From NCBI GenBank assembly GCA_011682385.1, contig JAACET010000010.1, forward strand, positions 1-35,240: a stretch of DNA of 35,240 nt, written 5' to 3'. Each line of letters starts with the position of its first letter. The stretch's first letter is position 1. Source of the stretch: Actinomycetota bacterium (GTDB lineage: Bacteria > Planctomycetota > Phycisphaerae > JAACET01). Positions 16,379 to 25,358 of the stretch are shown piece after piece. Both the position numbers and the translations under genes were made by a program. The notes beneath the pieces are model-generated. The model worked only from the letters and a program-made list of their open reading frames with translations, was not told the origin of the DNA and did no database searches.

Positions 16379-17536
16379 CTATGCGCTTTCATTGCTGTGC
16401 GGCAGAGCAGGCGGGGTGACATCGTCGGCTATGGGCAGGTGGCGGTCGGTACGTAATTGCTCAATCTTTTCCAGCGGCCTTTCCAACTGCCGGCTGCGGG
16501 TGCTATCCAAGGCCTGGAACTCCTTCTGGGCGTCATCAATCCGTTTGCCCATCCTGCCCAGGCCTTCTTTGAACATTCCCCATTGTTTGTTGAATTGACT
16601 CAGAAGGCTGAGTATCTCGTTGGAGGCCTGTTCGAGGGCGAAATTGTCCACGGCCTGGCGGATCACGGCCAGGATGGCAAATAGAGTCAGTGGTGAGCAG
16701 AAAATAACCTTCTTCTTCATGGCCTCGTCAATGATGGAACTGTCCTGCTGGTGAATGAAGGCATAAACCTGCTCGTTAGGGATAAACATCAACACATAAT
16801 CTACCGTGTTTTGTTCAGGATTCACGTAGTCTCGACTGAGCAGGGTTTTGCTTTGATTTTTAACATCATTGAGAAAGGTGCTGCAAAAACGGTCCCGATC
16901 GGCGTCGGACTCGGCGTCCAAATAACGCATGTAGTTATCCAGCGGAAACTTGACGTCCATATTGACCTTCAGGCCTCTGGGCAGGAAAAAAGTGAAATCC
17001 GGCCTGGTGCGAGTCGATTCGATAGTCTTCTGCTTGGTATAATTGACGTTCTCCACAAATCCAGCCAGCCGAAGCACGTCCTCAGCCATCCGCTCGCCCC
17101 ATTGGCCGCGAGTCCTGCTACCCGAAAGAGCCTCACGCAGGGAATTGGTGGTCTGGGTCAAAACAGCGGTCTGCTCATGGGCTAACTGGAGGTGCTTGGC
17201 TACCTCGCCGAACTTCTGGGCACGATCCTTCTCCAGGTCCTGCATGAGAGTCTTGACGGCTTCCAAACGGGTAGTCATCTGCTGGAGGGTCTGGTCAATC
17301 AGAGCCTTCTTGGAGTCCAAGTTCTTAGCGCTGATCTCATTTTGGGTCTTGGAATGTTTGAGCAATTCGTCCGTGGCACTAGAGACGGCTTGCTGCAACA
17401 AAGCGGGCAGGGCGTCTCGGCCAGCCTGGATGATGGCATCTTTGTCAGCCTTATGTCTGCGGACGATCCAGACGCAGAGAACCAAACCAGCGGCTAAACC
17501 AACCAGAACGGCTATGATTATCTGCACCGTCGGCAT
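16379..17536 (-). CDS. rmuC: RmuC-family DNA recombination protein
   Basis: A 385-residue RmuC homologue. The N-terminus is a single membrane helix (residues ~4-25, 'IIIAVLVGLAAGLVLCVWIV') followed by a long coiled coil to about residue 150. The nuclease-like core then shows the family blocks 'RTRGQWGE', 'TRPDFTFFLP' and 'MDVKFPLDNYMRYL', which fit the PD-(D/E)XK-related fold assigned to RmuC, and 'FIPNEQVYAFI'. In E. coli, RmuC limits recombination at short inverted repeats. The ATG at 17536 begins right at the membrane helix. It lies 48 bp after the small membrane protein gene on the same strand, so cotranscription is likely. Confidence 0.92.
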   Translation of the reverse strand: MPTVQIIIAVLVGLAAGLVLCVWIVRRHKADKDAIIQAGRDALPALLQQAVSSATDELLKHSKTQNEISAKNLDSKKALIDQTLQQMTTRLEAVKTLMQDLEKDRAQKFGEVAKHLQLAHEQTAVLTQTTNSLREALSGSRTRGQWGERMAEDVLRLAGFVENVNYTKQKTIESTRTRPDFTFFLPRGLKVNMDVKFPLDNYMRYLDAESDADRDRFCSTFLNDVKNQSKTLLSRDYVNPEQNTVDYVLMFIPNEQVYAFIHQQDSSIIDEAMKKKVIFCSPLTLFAILAVIRQAVDNFALEQASNEILSLLSQFNKQWGMFKEGLGRMGKRIDDAQKEFQALDSTRSRQLERPLEKIEQLRTDRHLPIADDVTPPALPHSNESA

Positions 17537-17584
17537 GAGAGCCTTCCCCTAGCGGGTCCACGATCAAGCATTCGAGCCAGATCG

Positions 17585-18268
17585 CTACTGCGGCTTATCC
17601 GGCGACTTCTCGGTGGGCCGAGATATAGTCACCGGCCGGGGTATCTCAATCCGCTGCGGGTGGTATCTGCTCTGGGCCGCTACCAGTAACAACAAGGCCG
17701 CTATCGGATAAAGCAAAAACCTTCCGCCCAGCCAAACCTCTCGAAGGATGTCCACCTGCTGGTCGGAAATGGCTGGAGCGACCTTGAGCTTGAGCTCATC
17801 CAGGCCGTACAAAACCCCAGGGACACTCTTAAGCATGGGCACGCCCTGGTTGTTGGCAGTCCGGTGAACAAGAATGTTCTGCCAGGGCAAAAAAATGGCC
17901 AAGAAAAACAGCGACCAGAAAAACCCCCTGGTCAAGCCGGCTACAGCCTCCAAACGGCCAGCGATCGATACGCCCAGGCCTATCAACAGCGTCAGGCCAT
18001 ACAAAAAACCAACCACTACGCCGACAAAAATCAACAGCGGAAAAACCTGACTCAATAGATTGTCCCAGAATATCTCCCGCTCAGGTATTTCCTTCAAACC
18101 ACGAAGGATACTATTAATGACGCCCACATAACGGACCAAACAAAAAGCGGTGATCAACAAAAGCAAAACGGCGAGCAACAATCCAAAAAAAAGACTCTTG
18201 GCCCTGCGTATGGTCCTCATAGCCTCGACATAAGGACCGGCCTCGCTTGCATATCCATTCTGTGCCAT
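17585..18268 (-). CDS. Uncharacterised four-helix membrane protein
   Basis: A 227-residue protein I do not recognise. The ORF track starts at 18331, but the ATG at 18268 has GGGAGG six bases upstream and is clearly the start. Hydrophobic segments are at about residues 27-46, 72-96, 116-135 and 185-202, so four membrane helices. A hydrophilic region of about 50 residues lies between helices 3 and 4, possibly on the outer face, and a Pro/Arg-rich cytoplasmic tail ends the protein. No catalytic motif is visible. It precedes rmuC by 48 bp. The gene diverges from efp across a 276-bp gap that carries the efp promoter. Confidence 0.7.
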   Translation of the reverse strand: MAQNGYASEAGPYVEAMRTIRRAKSLFFGLLLAVLLLLITAFCLVRYVGVINSILRGLKEIPEREIFWDNLLSQVFPLLIFVGVVVGFLYGLTLLIGLGVSIAGRLEAVAGLTRGFFWSLFFLAIFLPWQNILVHRTANNQGVPMLKSVPGVLYGLDELKLKVAPAISDQQVDILREVWLGGRFLLYPIAALLLLVAAQSRYHPQRIEIPRPVTISRPTEKSPDKPQ

Positions 18269-18453
18269 CGTGAGCCTCCCTTCCTTGTTATAGAAACCAG
18301 TTTCAAAATCTTCTCGAACACGACTCCACAACGGAACGGGTATATTATCGCGGATGAGGGAACAACTGTCAAAATGTTTTGCAGAACATGAAAAGTCCCC
18401 CTGCTACCTGGGTCCAGGGCATTCGAAAGCAAAAGCTCTCTGTCAAGGTAATG

Positions 18454-18482
18454 TTGACGGGGAAGGGGTTCTGTGGGATACT
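18454..18482 (+). promoter_or_regulatory. Sigma70-type promoter for efp-secA
   Basis: TTGACG (18454-18459) and GATACT (18477-18482) are separated by 17 bp, with a predicted start near 18489. It overlaps the ORF-track start of efp (18473), supporting the internal ATG at 18545 as the true start with a leader of about 56 nt. Confidence 0.5.
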
Positions 18483-18544
18483 ATGACAGAATAAGTAGTT
18501 GGGACAATTTGAGAGGCGTTTTCCCACACAGGAGTGCCGAAGAA

Positions 18545-19105
18545 ATGATAAAAGCCGTGGACCTTCGCCGAGGGGTGGCTGTGCGGTACCGGGACGATAT
18601 CTGGACAGTAGTGGACTTTCAGCATGTGGCCAAAGGCAATAAACGCTCGCTAATGCAGGTTAAACTCAAAAACCTGACCACCGGATCCACCATCGATGAG
18701 CGCTTCCGGGTGTCAGACAGCCTGGAAGACGTCTTCGTAGATAAACGTCAGATGGAATACTCTTACAGCACCGCCGACAACCATTTCTGCATGGACAGCG
18801 AAACCTACGAACAAGTGCCTCTGGGGCTGGAGGTGATCGGCGATGGCATCGGATACCTGGTCAGCGGAACGCCTCTGGAAGTACACTTCTTCGACGGCAA
18901 GGCAGCGACGGCTATTCTGCCCAACACTGTAGATCTAAAAGTGACCGACGCTCCGCCGGCAGTCAAAGGAGCTACGGCCACAAACCAAAACAAAACGGCC
19001 ACTCTGGAAACGGGCATCACCGTGCAAGTGCCGCCGTTCGTTGAGATGGGCGAAGTGGTGCGAGTGGATACGCGCAGCGGAGAATATGTAGAACGGGTGA
19101 GGTAA
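18545..19105 (+). CDS. efp: Translation elongation factor P
   Basis: A 186-residue EF-P, which binds between the P and E sites and relieves stalling at consecutive prolines. The KOW-like domain I begins 'KAVDLRRGVAVRYRDDIWT' and the loop region is 'FQHVAKGNKRSLMQVKLKNL'. Domains II and III follow with 'VSDSLEDV', 'LGLEVIGDGIGYL' and the C-terminal 'MGEVVRVDTRSGEYVERV'. Ungapped alignment to E. coli EF-P puts Asn32 at the position of the modified Lys34, with Lys at -2 and +1. The ATG at 18545 gives the normal length, has AGGAG ten bases upstream and lies after the promoter. secA starts 58 bp downstream on the same strand. Confidence 0.94.
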   Translation: MIKAVDLRRGVAVRYRDDIWTVVDFQHVAKGNKRSLMQVKLKNLTTGSTIDERFRVSDSLEDVFVDKRQMEYSYSTADNHFCMDSETYEQVPLGLEVIGDGIGYLVSGTPLEVHFFDGKAATAILPNTVDLKVTDAPPAVKGATATNQNKTATLETGITVQVPPFVEMGEVVRVDTRSGEYVERVR

Positions 19106-19127
19106 CTAAGAAAGGCGCGAGAAAGCC

Positions 19128-19149
19128 CCCCCGGCACGTAGGCCGGGGG
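19128..19149 (+). promoter_or_regulatory. GC-rich hairpin between efp and secA
   Basis: CCCCCGGC and GCCGGGGG form a perfect 8-bp stem with a 6-nt loop, ending 14 bases before the secA ATG. There is no following T-run, so it is not a canonical intrinsic terminator. Because secA has no clear SD nearer its start, the 3' arm (GGGGG) could be its only weak ribosome site and would be sequestered. A translational control element or transcript stabiliser are the main options. Confidence 0.45.
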
Positions 19150-19163
19150 CATTTGAATAAACT

Positions 19164-22100
19164 ATGGTTCAGATATCGGCATCGAAAATATTCACGGCAG
19201 TCTTCGGTTCACGCAACCAGCGGATACTGAACAACTACCAGAAAACGGTATATCAGATATCCGCGGCTGAGCCGGAGTTTCGAAAACTCACCGACGAACA
19301 ATTGCGGGGCAAAACCGATGAATTTCGTGGACGGCTAAAACAAGGCGAATCAATAGAAGATGTTCTGGTAGAGGCCTGTGCAGCAATACGGGAGGCCAGC
19401 AGACGGGGGCGGAATCACCGGCAGTTCAATGTGCAACTCAGTGCGGGACTGGCTCTACACGACAACAAAATAGCTGAAGAGGCCACGGGGGAAGGAAAAA
19501 CCATAGCCTGCTACCCGGCCATCTACCTGGAGTGCCTGCTGGGTAAAAAGGTACACGTGGTCACGGTCAACGACTACCTGGTAAAACGCGACCGGGATTT
19601 TGCGGCCCCTATCTTCGAGCTTCTGGGACTAACGGTGGGGGCGATTCAGGCCAATATGGATGCCTCCGAGGCGGATGAACGAAAGGCACAATATAACTGC
19701 GATATCACCTACGGGACCAACAGCGAGTTCGGCTTCGATTACCTGCGCGATAATATGAAGATGTCGGCTGAAGCCCAAGCGCAAGGGCCACTGGACTTTG
19801 CCATCATCGATGAGGTGGACTCAATACTAATCGATGAGGCCCGAACTCCCCTGATCATCTCTGGGCCGGCTTACGACGATGTGCGGGTGTACAAAGCAGC
19901 TAACGATGTAGCCAAACATCTGCTCAGCCTGCAAGATCAGGCTATTCGCGAGTGTCAGCAAAAAGTAAAAAACATCACTGATGCCAGCGGACCGGCGGCA
20001 GCGGCACTGCTGAAATTCAAGCATAATCCGCGACTGCTCAACGAAGAAGAAGCTGAACTTATCGGCCTAAAACAGTACCTGGTAGTAGAACGGGACCGTC
20101 ACTCGGCCAAGATGACCGAAGATGGTCAGCGAGTGGCTGAAGAACAAATCGGCCTGGGACCTTTCAGCCAGGCATCGCAAGGGCACTGGATACATCGGGT
20201 CAACACGGCTCTGCGAGCGCATGAGGTCTACAAAAAAGAACAGCACTATATCGTCCAGAACGATCAGGTGGTCATAGTAGATGAGTTCACCGGACGACTG
20301 ATGGAAGGAAGGCAGTGGTCGGAAGGGTTGCACCAGGCTGTCGAATCCAAAGAGGGGGTGACGGTCAAACAGGAAAACCAGACGCTGGCCACGATCACCC
20401 TGCAAAACCTGTTCCGGCTGTACGGCAAACTGGCGGGGATGACCGGTACGGCCATGACCGAAAGCGAAGAGTTTCATAACATATACAAGCTGGAGACAGT
20501 GGCTCTGCCAACCCATAGGCCGGTGAACCGGGTGGACCACGAAGATGTAATCTATCGAACCATCGAAGAAAAATGGCAAGCGATTATCGACGAGATCGTG
20601 TCCGTTCACGAATCGGGCAGGCCGGTGCTGGTGGGGACAACAAGCGTAGAACACAATGAAAAACTATCTCAGTTACTAACCCGTAACGCGGGCGTAGTCC
20701 ATGAGGTACTCAACGCCAAGAACCATGCCCGTGAGGCAGAAATTGTGTCTATGGCGGGGCATCGGCACAAAAGCAAAAAGGAACCATCCAAAGAATACGG
20801 CAATGTGACCGTAGCAACCAACATGGCCGGGCGAGGCACTGATATAAAGTTAGCGCCGGCAGTAGTATATGAAAAATGTATCGGCGATCTGGGACCACCA
20901 GAGCAAAACAACGGAAAAAAATGGTTCTGGCAAGAAAAAGGGGTCGTCAGCACCAAGTGCTGTATAAAGTGTCCGGACTACGACAAACGAACCAACTGTG
21001 GGCACTGTTGGAAGCCAAAAGTGGACCCGGCTTTTCCGGCACGCGGGCGTGATGAGTGTCTCAAACAAGTGCCCTGCGGACTGCACATCGTAGGGACCGA
21101 ACGGCACGAGGCCAGACGAATCGATAACCAACTTCGCGGACGATCGGGCAGGCAGGGAGACCCAGGGTCAACCAGATTCTTCCTGAGCCTGCGAGACGAT
21201 CTGATACGTATCTTCGCTCCGGAATGGACCATAAAAATGCTCGAATGGCTGGGCCTGGAAGAAGGTATGGCTATCGAGAACAAAAGAATATCCAACGGTA
21301 TCGCCCGGGCTCAGAGCAAAGTCGAAGAACGAAACTTCGCTATCCGTAAAAACCTGCTGGAATACGACGGTATTATGGATGCCCAGCGGAAGTACTTCTA
21401 CAGCCTGCGGCAAAAAATACTGGAAGGGCGAGATATTCCCCAAACCGTGTGGGATATGATCGAACGAGCTGTCGACGAGGCTGTACAAACGTATCTGCAG
21501 GACAACTACTCGGCCCAGTGCGTGGCCAGGTGGGCCAGGGAAAATCTGAACGTCGCAGTCAGCGCTTCCAGCGTGTCGGGAAAAGAACCGGAAGAACTGG
21601 AAAATTACCTTAAACGAGCTGCGGCTGACGAAATACGCAGCACCGTGGCTCTGGAACTCGGTGAACATATCGACGAGGAAGAAGAAGCGTCAAAGTGGGA
21701 CCTGCGCGGAGTCTCACGCTGGGCTATGAGCCGATTCAACGTGAGCATCAGCCAGGGACAACTGCGAAAAATGACCCTGGAAGACATACAGGAAGCGGTA
21801 AGCGAAGCGGCAATTAAAAAAGTCGAAGAAGTGGACTGCTCGGAATTGAACGAAATGTTGGCCGAGGGATTTAATAGGCGGGCATTGGCGGAATGGGCTA
21901 AGGAAAAGTTCGACCTGACTGTCCATGCGGATAGCTTTGCCGATAGCTCGGCTGAACAGGTGCGAACGGCTCTGCTGGAACAAATCAAAGAGGTCTATCA
22001 CCAAAGGGAAATACAATATCCGGTAGACTGGGCCATAGAGATGAGTCTGGCAGGAAGCAATACCGAGGATATATACGCAATCGAACGGCTGGTAAACTGG

Positions 22101-22694
22101 GCCAACCATAAATATAACAAATCGTTCAAAGCCCAAGAGTTTCAAGGGCAAAATCTAAAAGATATACGCCAACGGTTGCTGCAACTGAGTCAGGAATTTC
22201 TGGACGACGATCAAGCCAGAGGCGAAGGAGTAGAAAGAGATTTTATTCGCCAGGAACTGACCGAGTTGGAGCGGTTCATACTCCTGCACGAATACGACAG
22301 CGGCTGGAAAGAACATCTGCTGGGCATGGACCATCTGCGAGACTCCATCGGGCTGCGAGGGTATGCGGAGCGAGATCCAAAGATCGAGTACACCCGCGAA
22401 GGGTCGCGGCTATTCGAAGAAATGCTTCAGGCGGTTCAGTCGCGAGTGACCGACCTGCTGTTCAAGGTGAAACTGACCTCCGCCGATTCGGTCCGCTCGG
22501 TGTATAACATAGCCCAAACCCGGCACGATCTGATGCAGACCGACTACTCCCAGGAGGCCGGGCCCCAAGCACAGGCAGCAGAGCCGCCGCCGGTAGCCAA
22601 GACCATCCGGAAGGAAACGCCAAAAGTTGGACGAAACGATCCGTGTCCGTGCGGATCAGGGAAAAAATACAAGAAATGCTGCGGACGAAATTAA
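19164..22694 (+). CDS. secA: Preprotein translocase ATPase SecA, giant form
   Basis: A 1176-residue SecA (E. coli 901), the ATPase that pushes unfolded preproteins through SecYEG. The N-terminus '[19 protein letters not shown]' is standard. Motor residues are present: Walker A 'EATGEGKT', the DEAD-type '[19 protein letters not shown]', '[12 protein letters not shown]' and '[23 protein letters not shown]'. The C-terminal SEC-C zinc motif is '[18 protein letters not shown]'. Two regions are enlarged. NBD2 has a Cys-rich insertion (Cys 572, 599, 600, 603, 612, 615, 632, 638). The helical-wing region (~780-1040) appears as four related units starting near residues 787, 850, 908 and 976, each with a W-A-x3-[FYL]-[ND] core. 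The long helix '[23 protein letters not shown]' is intact. No clear SD is seen; a GC hairpin precedes the start. Confidence 0.97.
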   Translation: MVQISASKIFTAVFGSRNQRILNNYQKTVYQISAAEPEFRKLTDEQLRGKTDEFRGRLKQGESIEDVLVEACAAIREASRRGRNHRQFNVQLSAGLALHDNKIAEEATGEGKTIACYPAIYLECLLGKKVHVVTVNDYLVKRDRDFAAPIFELLGLTVGAIQANMDASEADERKAQYNCDITYGTNSEFGFDYLRDNMKMSAEAQAQGPLDFAIIDEVDSILIDEARTPLIISGPAYDDVRVYKAANDVAKHLLSLQDQAIRECQQKVKNITDASGPAAAALLKFKHNPRLLNEEEAELIGLKQYLVVERDRHSAKMTEDGQRVAEEQIGLGPFSQASQGHWIHRVNTALRAHEVYKKEQHYIVQNDQVVIVDEFTGRLMEGRQWSEGLHQAVESKEGVTVKQENQTLATITLQNLFRLYGKLAGMTGTAMTESEEFHNIYKLETVALPTHRPVNRVDHEDVIYRTIEEKWQAIIDEIVSVHESGRPVLVGTTSVEHNEKLSQLLTRNAGVVHEVLNAKNHAREAEIVSMAGHRHKSKKEPSKEYGNVTVATNMAGRGTDIKLAPAVVYEKCIGDLGPPEQNNGKKWFWQEKGVVSTKCCIKCPDYDKRTNCGHCWKPKVDPAFPARGRDECLKQVPCGLHIVGTERHEARRIDNQLRGRSGRQGDPGSTRFFLSLRDDLIRIFAPEWTIKMLEWLGLEEGMAIENKRISNGIARAQSKVEERNFAIRKNLLEYDGIMDAQRKYFYSLRQKILEGRDIPQTVWDMIERAVDEAVQTYLQDNYSAQCVARWARENLNVAVSASSVSGKEPEELENYLKRAAADEIRSTVALELGEHIDEEEEASKWDLRGVSRWAMSRFNVSISQGQLRKMTLEDIQEAVSEAAIKKVEEVDCSELNEMLAEGFNRRALAEWAKEKFDLTVHADSFADSSAEQVRTALLEQIKEVYHQREIQYPVDWAIEMSLAGSNTEDIYAIERLVNWANHKYNKSFKAQEFQGQNLKDIRQRLLQLSQEFLDDDQARGEGVERDFIRQELTELERFILLHEYDSGWKEHLLGMDHLRDSIGLRGYAERDPKIEYTREGSRLFEEMLQAVQSRVTDLLFKVKLTSADSVRSVYNIAQTRHDLMQTDYSQEAGPQAQAAEPPPVAKTIRKETPKVGRNDPCPCGSGKKYKKCCGRN

Positions 22695-22720
22695 GTGCGA
22701 GGAAGAAACAGAAAAGAACT

Positions 22721-22801
22721 CACCACGAAGGACACGAAGATCACGAAGTAAAAAAACAAAGAGAATTAGCCACAGATTTCACAGATGAGCACAGATTACA
22801 G
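22721..22801. repeat. Dispersed intergenic repeat (CACGAAG / CACAGATT words)
   Basis: After secA come 'CACCACGAAGGACACGAAG' with a further CACGAAG, and then CACAGATTTCACAGATGAGC with another CACAGATT. Such short-period words recur in intergenic regions of Planctomycetota and some other phyla and give spurious peptides rich in HEGHEDHE and TDFTDEH. A related CAGATTACACAGATTACA copy occurs at 28529-28546. No gene is supported here; the 60-codon track ORF is this repeat. Confidence 0.6.
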
Positions 22802-22821
22802 AAAAATAAGAAAATAAAAGA

Positions 22822-24213
22822 ATGATCCTAGATTTGCTCTACATCCTGTTAGTGGTCCTGATGATGCCGGTGTTTGCCTATAAGGCTGTGACTCAGGGGA
22901 AATACGTCCGTGGGATCGGCCAGCGGCTGGGACATATTCGCAGACGATACTCGCTGCAGCAGTTGATCTGGCTGCACGCGGTGAGCATGGGCGAAGTAAA
23001 TGCCGCCCGGCCATTAATAGAACGAATACGAAAAGATTTGCCGGAATTCGAGCTGCGGGTCTCCGTAACAACGCGAACGGGATACAATCGAGCCTGTGAA
23101 TTGTTCGGCAAAGAAGAAGTGTTCTACTTCCCCTTCGATCTGAGCTGGGTCCTGAGCCGTGTCTTTCGCAGACTACGGCCGGCGCTGGTCATCCTGATGG
23201 AACTGGAGGTATGGTACAACTTCATGGCTCGCGCCAAACGATTCAAAGTGCCGGTAATAGTAGCCAACGGAAGGATGACGGCCAAATCGACCCGAGCCTA
23301 CCGGATGGCCGGCAGAATCACCTCGCGGATGTTTCGGCGAGTCAGTCACGTGTTTGCCCAGGACGAAGAAATAGCCGAACGATTCCGAGCAGTCGGTGTA
23401 CCACCCGAACGAGTGAGCGTAGCGGGAACAATGAAATACGACGCCACATTAGTGGCTGACGAAGCGCCGGGCAGCGAAGCACTGGCTCAAGCATTGGGCA
23501 TCAGGCCTACCCACCATCTATGGGTGGCGGGCTGTACCGGGGGCGGAGAAGAAGAGGAAATCCTGACCGTGCATCAGCAACTGCTGCAGGATGGACATGC
23601 CAATATCCGGCTGGCAATCGTACCTCGGCATCCGGAACGGTTTGCCGAAGTAGCGTCGCTGATCAGTGTGCGGGGATTCAATCTGCGAAGGCGCTCCAAA
23701 TACCCGGACCTGCCGGTCGAACAAGCATCGGCGGGCTTCGGGCTGATGTCTCCGGTGAGCCCTCTGCCTCGCGATACGGTGGTACTGGGCGATACCATGG
23801 GCGAACTGGACAAATTCTACAGTTTGGCCCGTGTGGTCTTCGTGGGCCGAAGCTTGGTACCCCTGGGTGGATCGGATATGATGGAGCCGGCGGGGCTGGG
23901 AAAACCCACTGTGTTCGGGCCGCATACCTTCAACTTCGTTGAGCCGGTCAAGGCCCTGCTGGAAGCTGAGGCAGCATTTCAGGTAAACGACGCGGCTGAA
24001 CTGACGCCATTATTGAAACGTCTGCTGGCTGGCGATCCAGGAACGGCACGAAGTATAGGGCAACAGGCTCAACAGGTTGTCCGGGATCATAAGGGAGCTA
24101 CGGACAGACATATGAAGCTGATCTGCCAAATCCTGGGCAAATCGGCTGAGTACCCGAACAGAACAATTGCGCCGCCGGCAATGTGTGGACGCGAGGAAAA
24201 GGCGAAAGTGTGA
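22822..24213 (+). CDS. waaA: 3-deoxy-D-manno-octulosonic acid (Kdo) transferase
   Basis: A 463-residue GT-B glycosyltransferase (family GT30) that adds Kdo to lipid A precursor at the inner face of the cytoplasmic membrane. An N-terminal hydrophobic anchor (residues ~3-22) is followed by 'LIWLHAVSMGEVNAARPLI', with the conserved catalytic Glu. Then come 'VTTRTGYNRA', 'FYFPFDLSWVLSRVF', 'PALVILMELEVWYNF' and 'NGRMTAKSTRAYRM', all typical of WaaA. The C-terminal donor domain shows 'IVPRHPERF', 'DTMGELDKFYSLA' and 'GSDMMEPAGLGKPTVFGPH'. It is somewhat longer than E. coli WaaA (425). A dispersed repeat separates it from secA. The SD is weak. proB begins 10 bp after its stop. Confidence 0.94.
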   Translation: MILDLLYILLVVLMMPVFAYKAVTQGKYVRGIGQRLGHIRRRYSLQQLIWLHAVSMGEVNAARPLIERIRKDLPEFELRVSVTTRTGYNRACELFGKEEVFYFPFDLSWVLSRVFRRLRPALVILMELEVWYNFMARAKRFKVPVIVANGRMTAKSTRAYRMAGRITSRMFRRVSHVFAQDEEIAERFRAVGVPPERVSVAGTMKYDATLVADEAPGSEALAQALGIRPTHHLWVAGCTGGGEEEEILTVHQQLLQDGHANIRLAIVPRHPERFAEVASLISVRGFNLRRRSKYPDLPVEQASAGFGLMSPVSPLPRDTVVLGDTMGELDKFYSLARVVFVGRSLVPLGGSDMMEPAGLGKPTVFGPHTFNFVEPVKALLEAEAAFQVNDAAELTPLLKRLLAGDPGTARSIGQQAQQVVRDHKGATDRHMKLICQILGKSAEYPNRTIAPPAMCGREEKAKV

Positions 24214-24223
24214 GGTGATTGCT

Positions 24224-25345
24224 ATGGCAATCCAAAGTCTGCGACAACAAGTGGTCGGGCGGGCCAAACTGGTAGTAATAAAAATAGGCTCCGATGTATT
24301 GGCCGGCAGCGGAAAAGGAGCCGGCCTATACGACCGGCGGGTAGTCCAACAACTGGCTGAAAGCATCGCCAAACTCCATAGCAAGCAAGTCAAGGTGGTA
24401 TTGGTCAGCAGCGGAGCTATCGGCAGCGGTTTGGCTGAACTGGGGCGGTCCACACGGCCAAAGACAATGGAACAACTACAGGCGGCTGCGGCTATCGGAC
24501 AGCCACACCTGATGAGACTATATGAAACAGCTCTGGCTAAACACGGTCTGAAGGTGGGGCAAATCCTCCTGACCCGCTCAGACTTCGAGGATCGGGTGCG
24601 CTATCTGAATATCCAGCGGACCATCGAGGCCCTGCATAAAATGAAAGCTGTTCCCGTTATCAACGAAAACGACACTGTGGCTGTGGATGAAATACGGTTC
24701 GGTGAAAACGATATCCTGGCCGGGCTGGTGGTGCATCTGCTGCGGGCTGACCTGCTGATCTTCCTGAGCAGCGTCGACGGTCTGATCAAAAACGGCAGCG
24801 TGGTAGACGTGGTCGAGGAAATCGACCAAAGCATCTATAGCCTGGATCACGGCCGGCAGAGCCGAGGCGGGGCAGGCGGAATGAGCTCGAAACTACAGAC
24901 GGTGGAAATGGTCAGCCGGGCCGGGGAAGCAGCGATCATCGCCAACGGGAAAGCAGACCATGTTATTGACAGACTCCTGGCCGGCGAAGAATTGGGGACG
25001 CTGTTCTTACCAGCCAAGAAAAAAATGGACGCCCGGAAACGATGGATAGGCTCAGCAGCTAAAACGTCAGGTAGGCTGAGCGTGGATGCCGGTGCAGCCC
25101 AGGCGATACAGAAATCACGCAAGAGCTTGTTGGCTATCGGTGTAACAGCAGTCGAAGGAAACTTCCAGGCCGGCGAAGTGGTGGAAATACTCGGGCCGGA
25201 TGGAAAACGTATAGCCAGAGGGCGTGTGAATCACTCATCCAGCCGGATAAAACAGATCAAGGGGCTAAAGTCCATCCAGATAAAGAAAATCCTGGGCAAA
25301 TCCGGCCGGGAAGAAGTGATCCATGCCGATGATCTAGCCCTATAA
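24224..25345 (+). CDS. proB: Glutamate 5-kinase with C-terminal PUA domain
   Basis: A 373-residue enzyme for the first step of proline synthesis, ATP-dependent phosphorylation of L-glutamate. The amino-acid-kinase domain contains 'LVVIKIGSDVLAG', 'VVLVSSGAIGSGLAELG', 'AAAAIGQPHLMRLYE', 'PVINENDTVAVDEIRFGEND' and 'LLIFLSSVDGLI'. The C-terminal ~90 residues form the PUA domain ('LAIGVTAVEGNFQAGEVVEI'). The track start at 24167 lies inside waaA. The ATG at 24224 has GAGG eight bases upstream, begins 10 bp after waaA, and matches the E. coli length (367). proA is not adjacent, so pairing with waaA is probably only cotranscription. Confidence 0.95.
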   Translation: MAIQSLRQQVVGRAKLVVIKIGSDVLAGSGKGAGLYDRRVVQQLAESIAKLHSKQVKVVLVSSGAIGSGLAELGRSTRPKTMEQLQAAAAIGQPHLMRLYETALAKHGLKVGQILLTRSDFEDRVRYLNIQRTIEALHKMKAVPVINENDTVAVDEIRFGENDILAGLVVHLLRADLLIFLSSVDGLIKNGSVVDVVEEIDQSIYSLDHGRQSRGGAGGMSSKLQTVEMVSRAGEAAIIANGKADHVIDRLLAGEELGTLFLPAKKKMDARKRWIGSAAKTSGRLSVDAGAAQAIQKSRKSLLAIGVTAVEGNFQAGEVVEILGPDGKRIARGRVNHSSSRIKQIKGLKSIQIKKILGKSGREEVIHADDLAL

Positions 25346-25358
25346 AAAAAGGACAGCT

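Noticed and set aside
16150-16419. 89-codon plus-strand ORF between rpsB and rmuC
   Set aside because: It uses a TTG start without SD, overlaps the rpsB promoter and the rmuC 3' end, and has no recognisable domain.
22643-22825. 60-codon ORF over the secA 3' end
   Set aside because: Its peptide (HEGHEDHE, TDFTDEH) is the translation of dispersed DNA repeats, not a gene.
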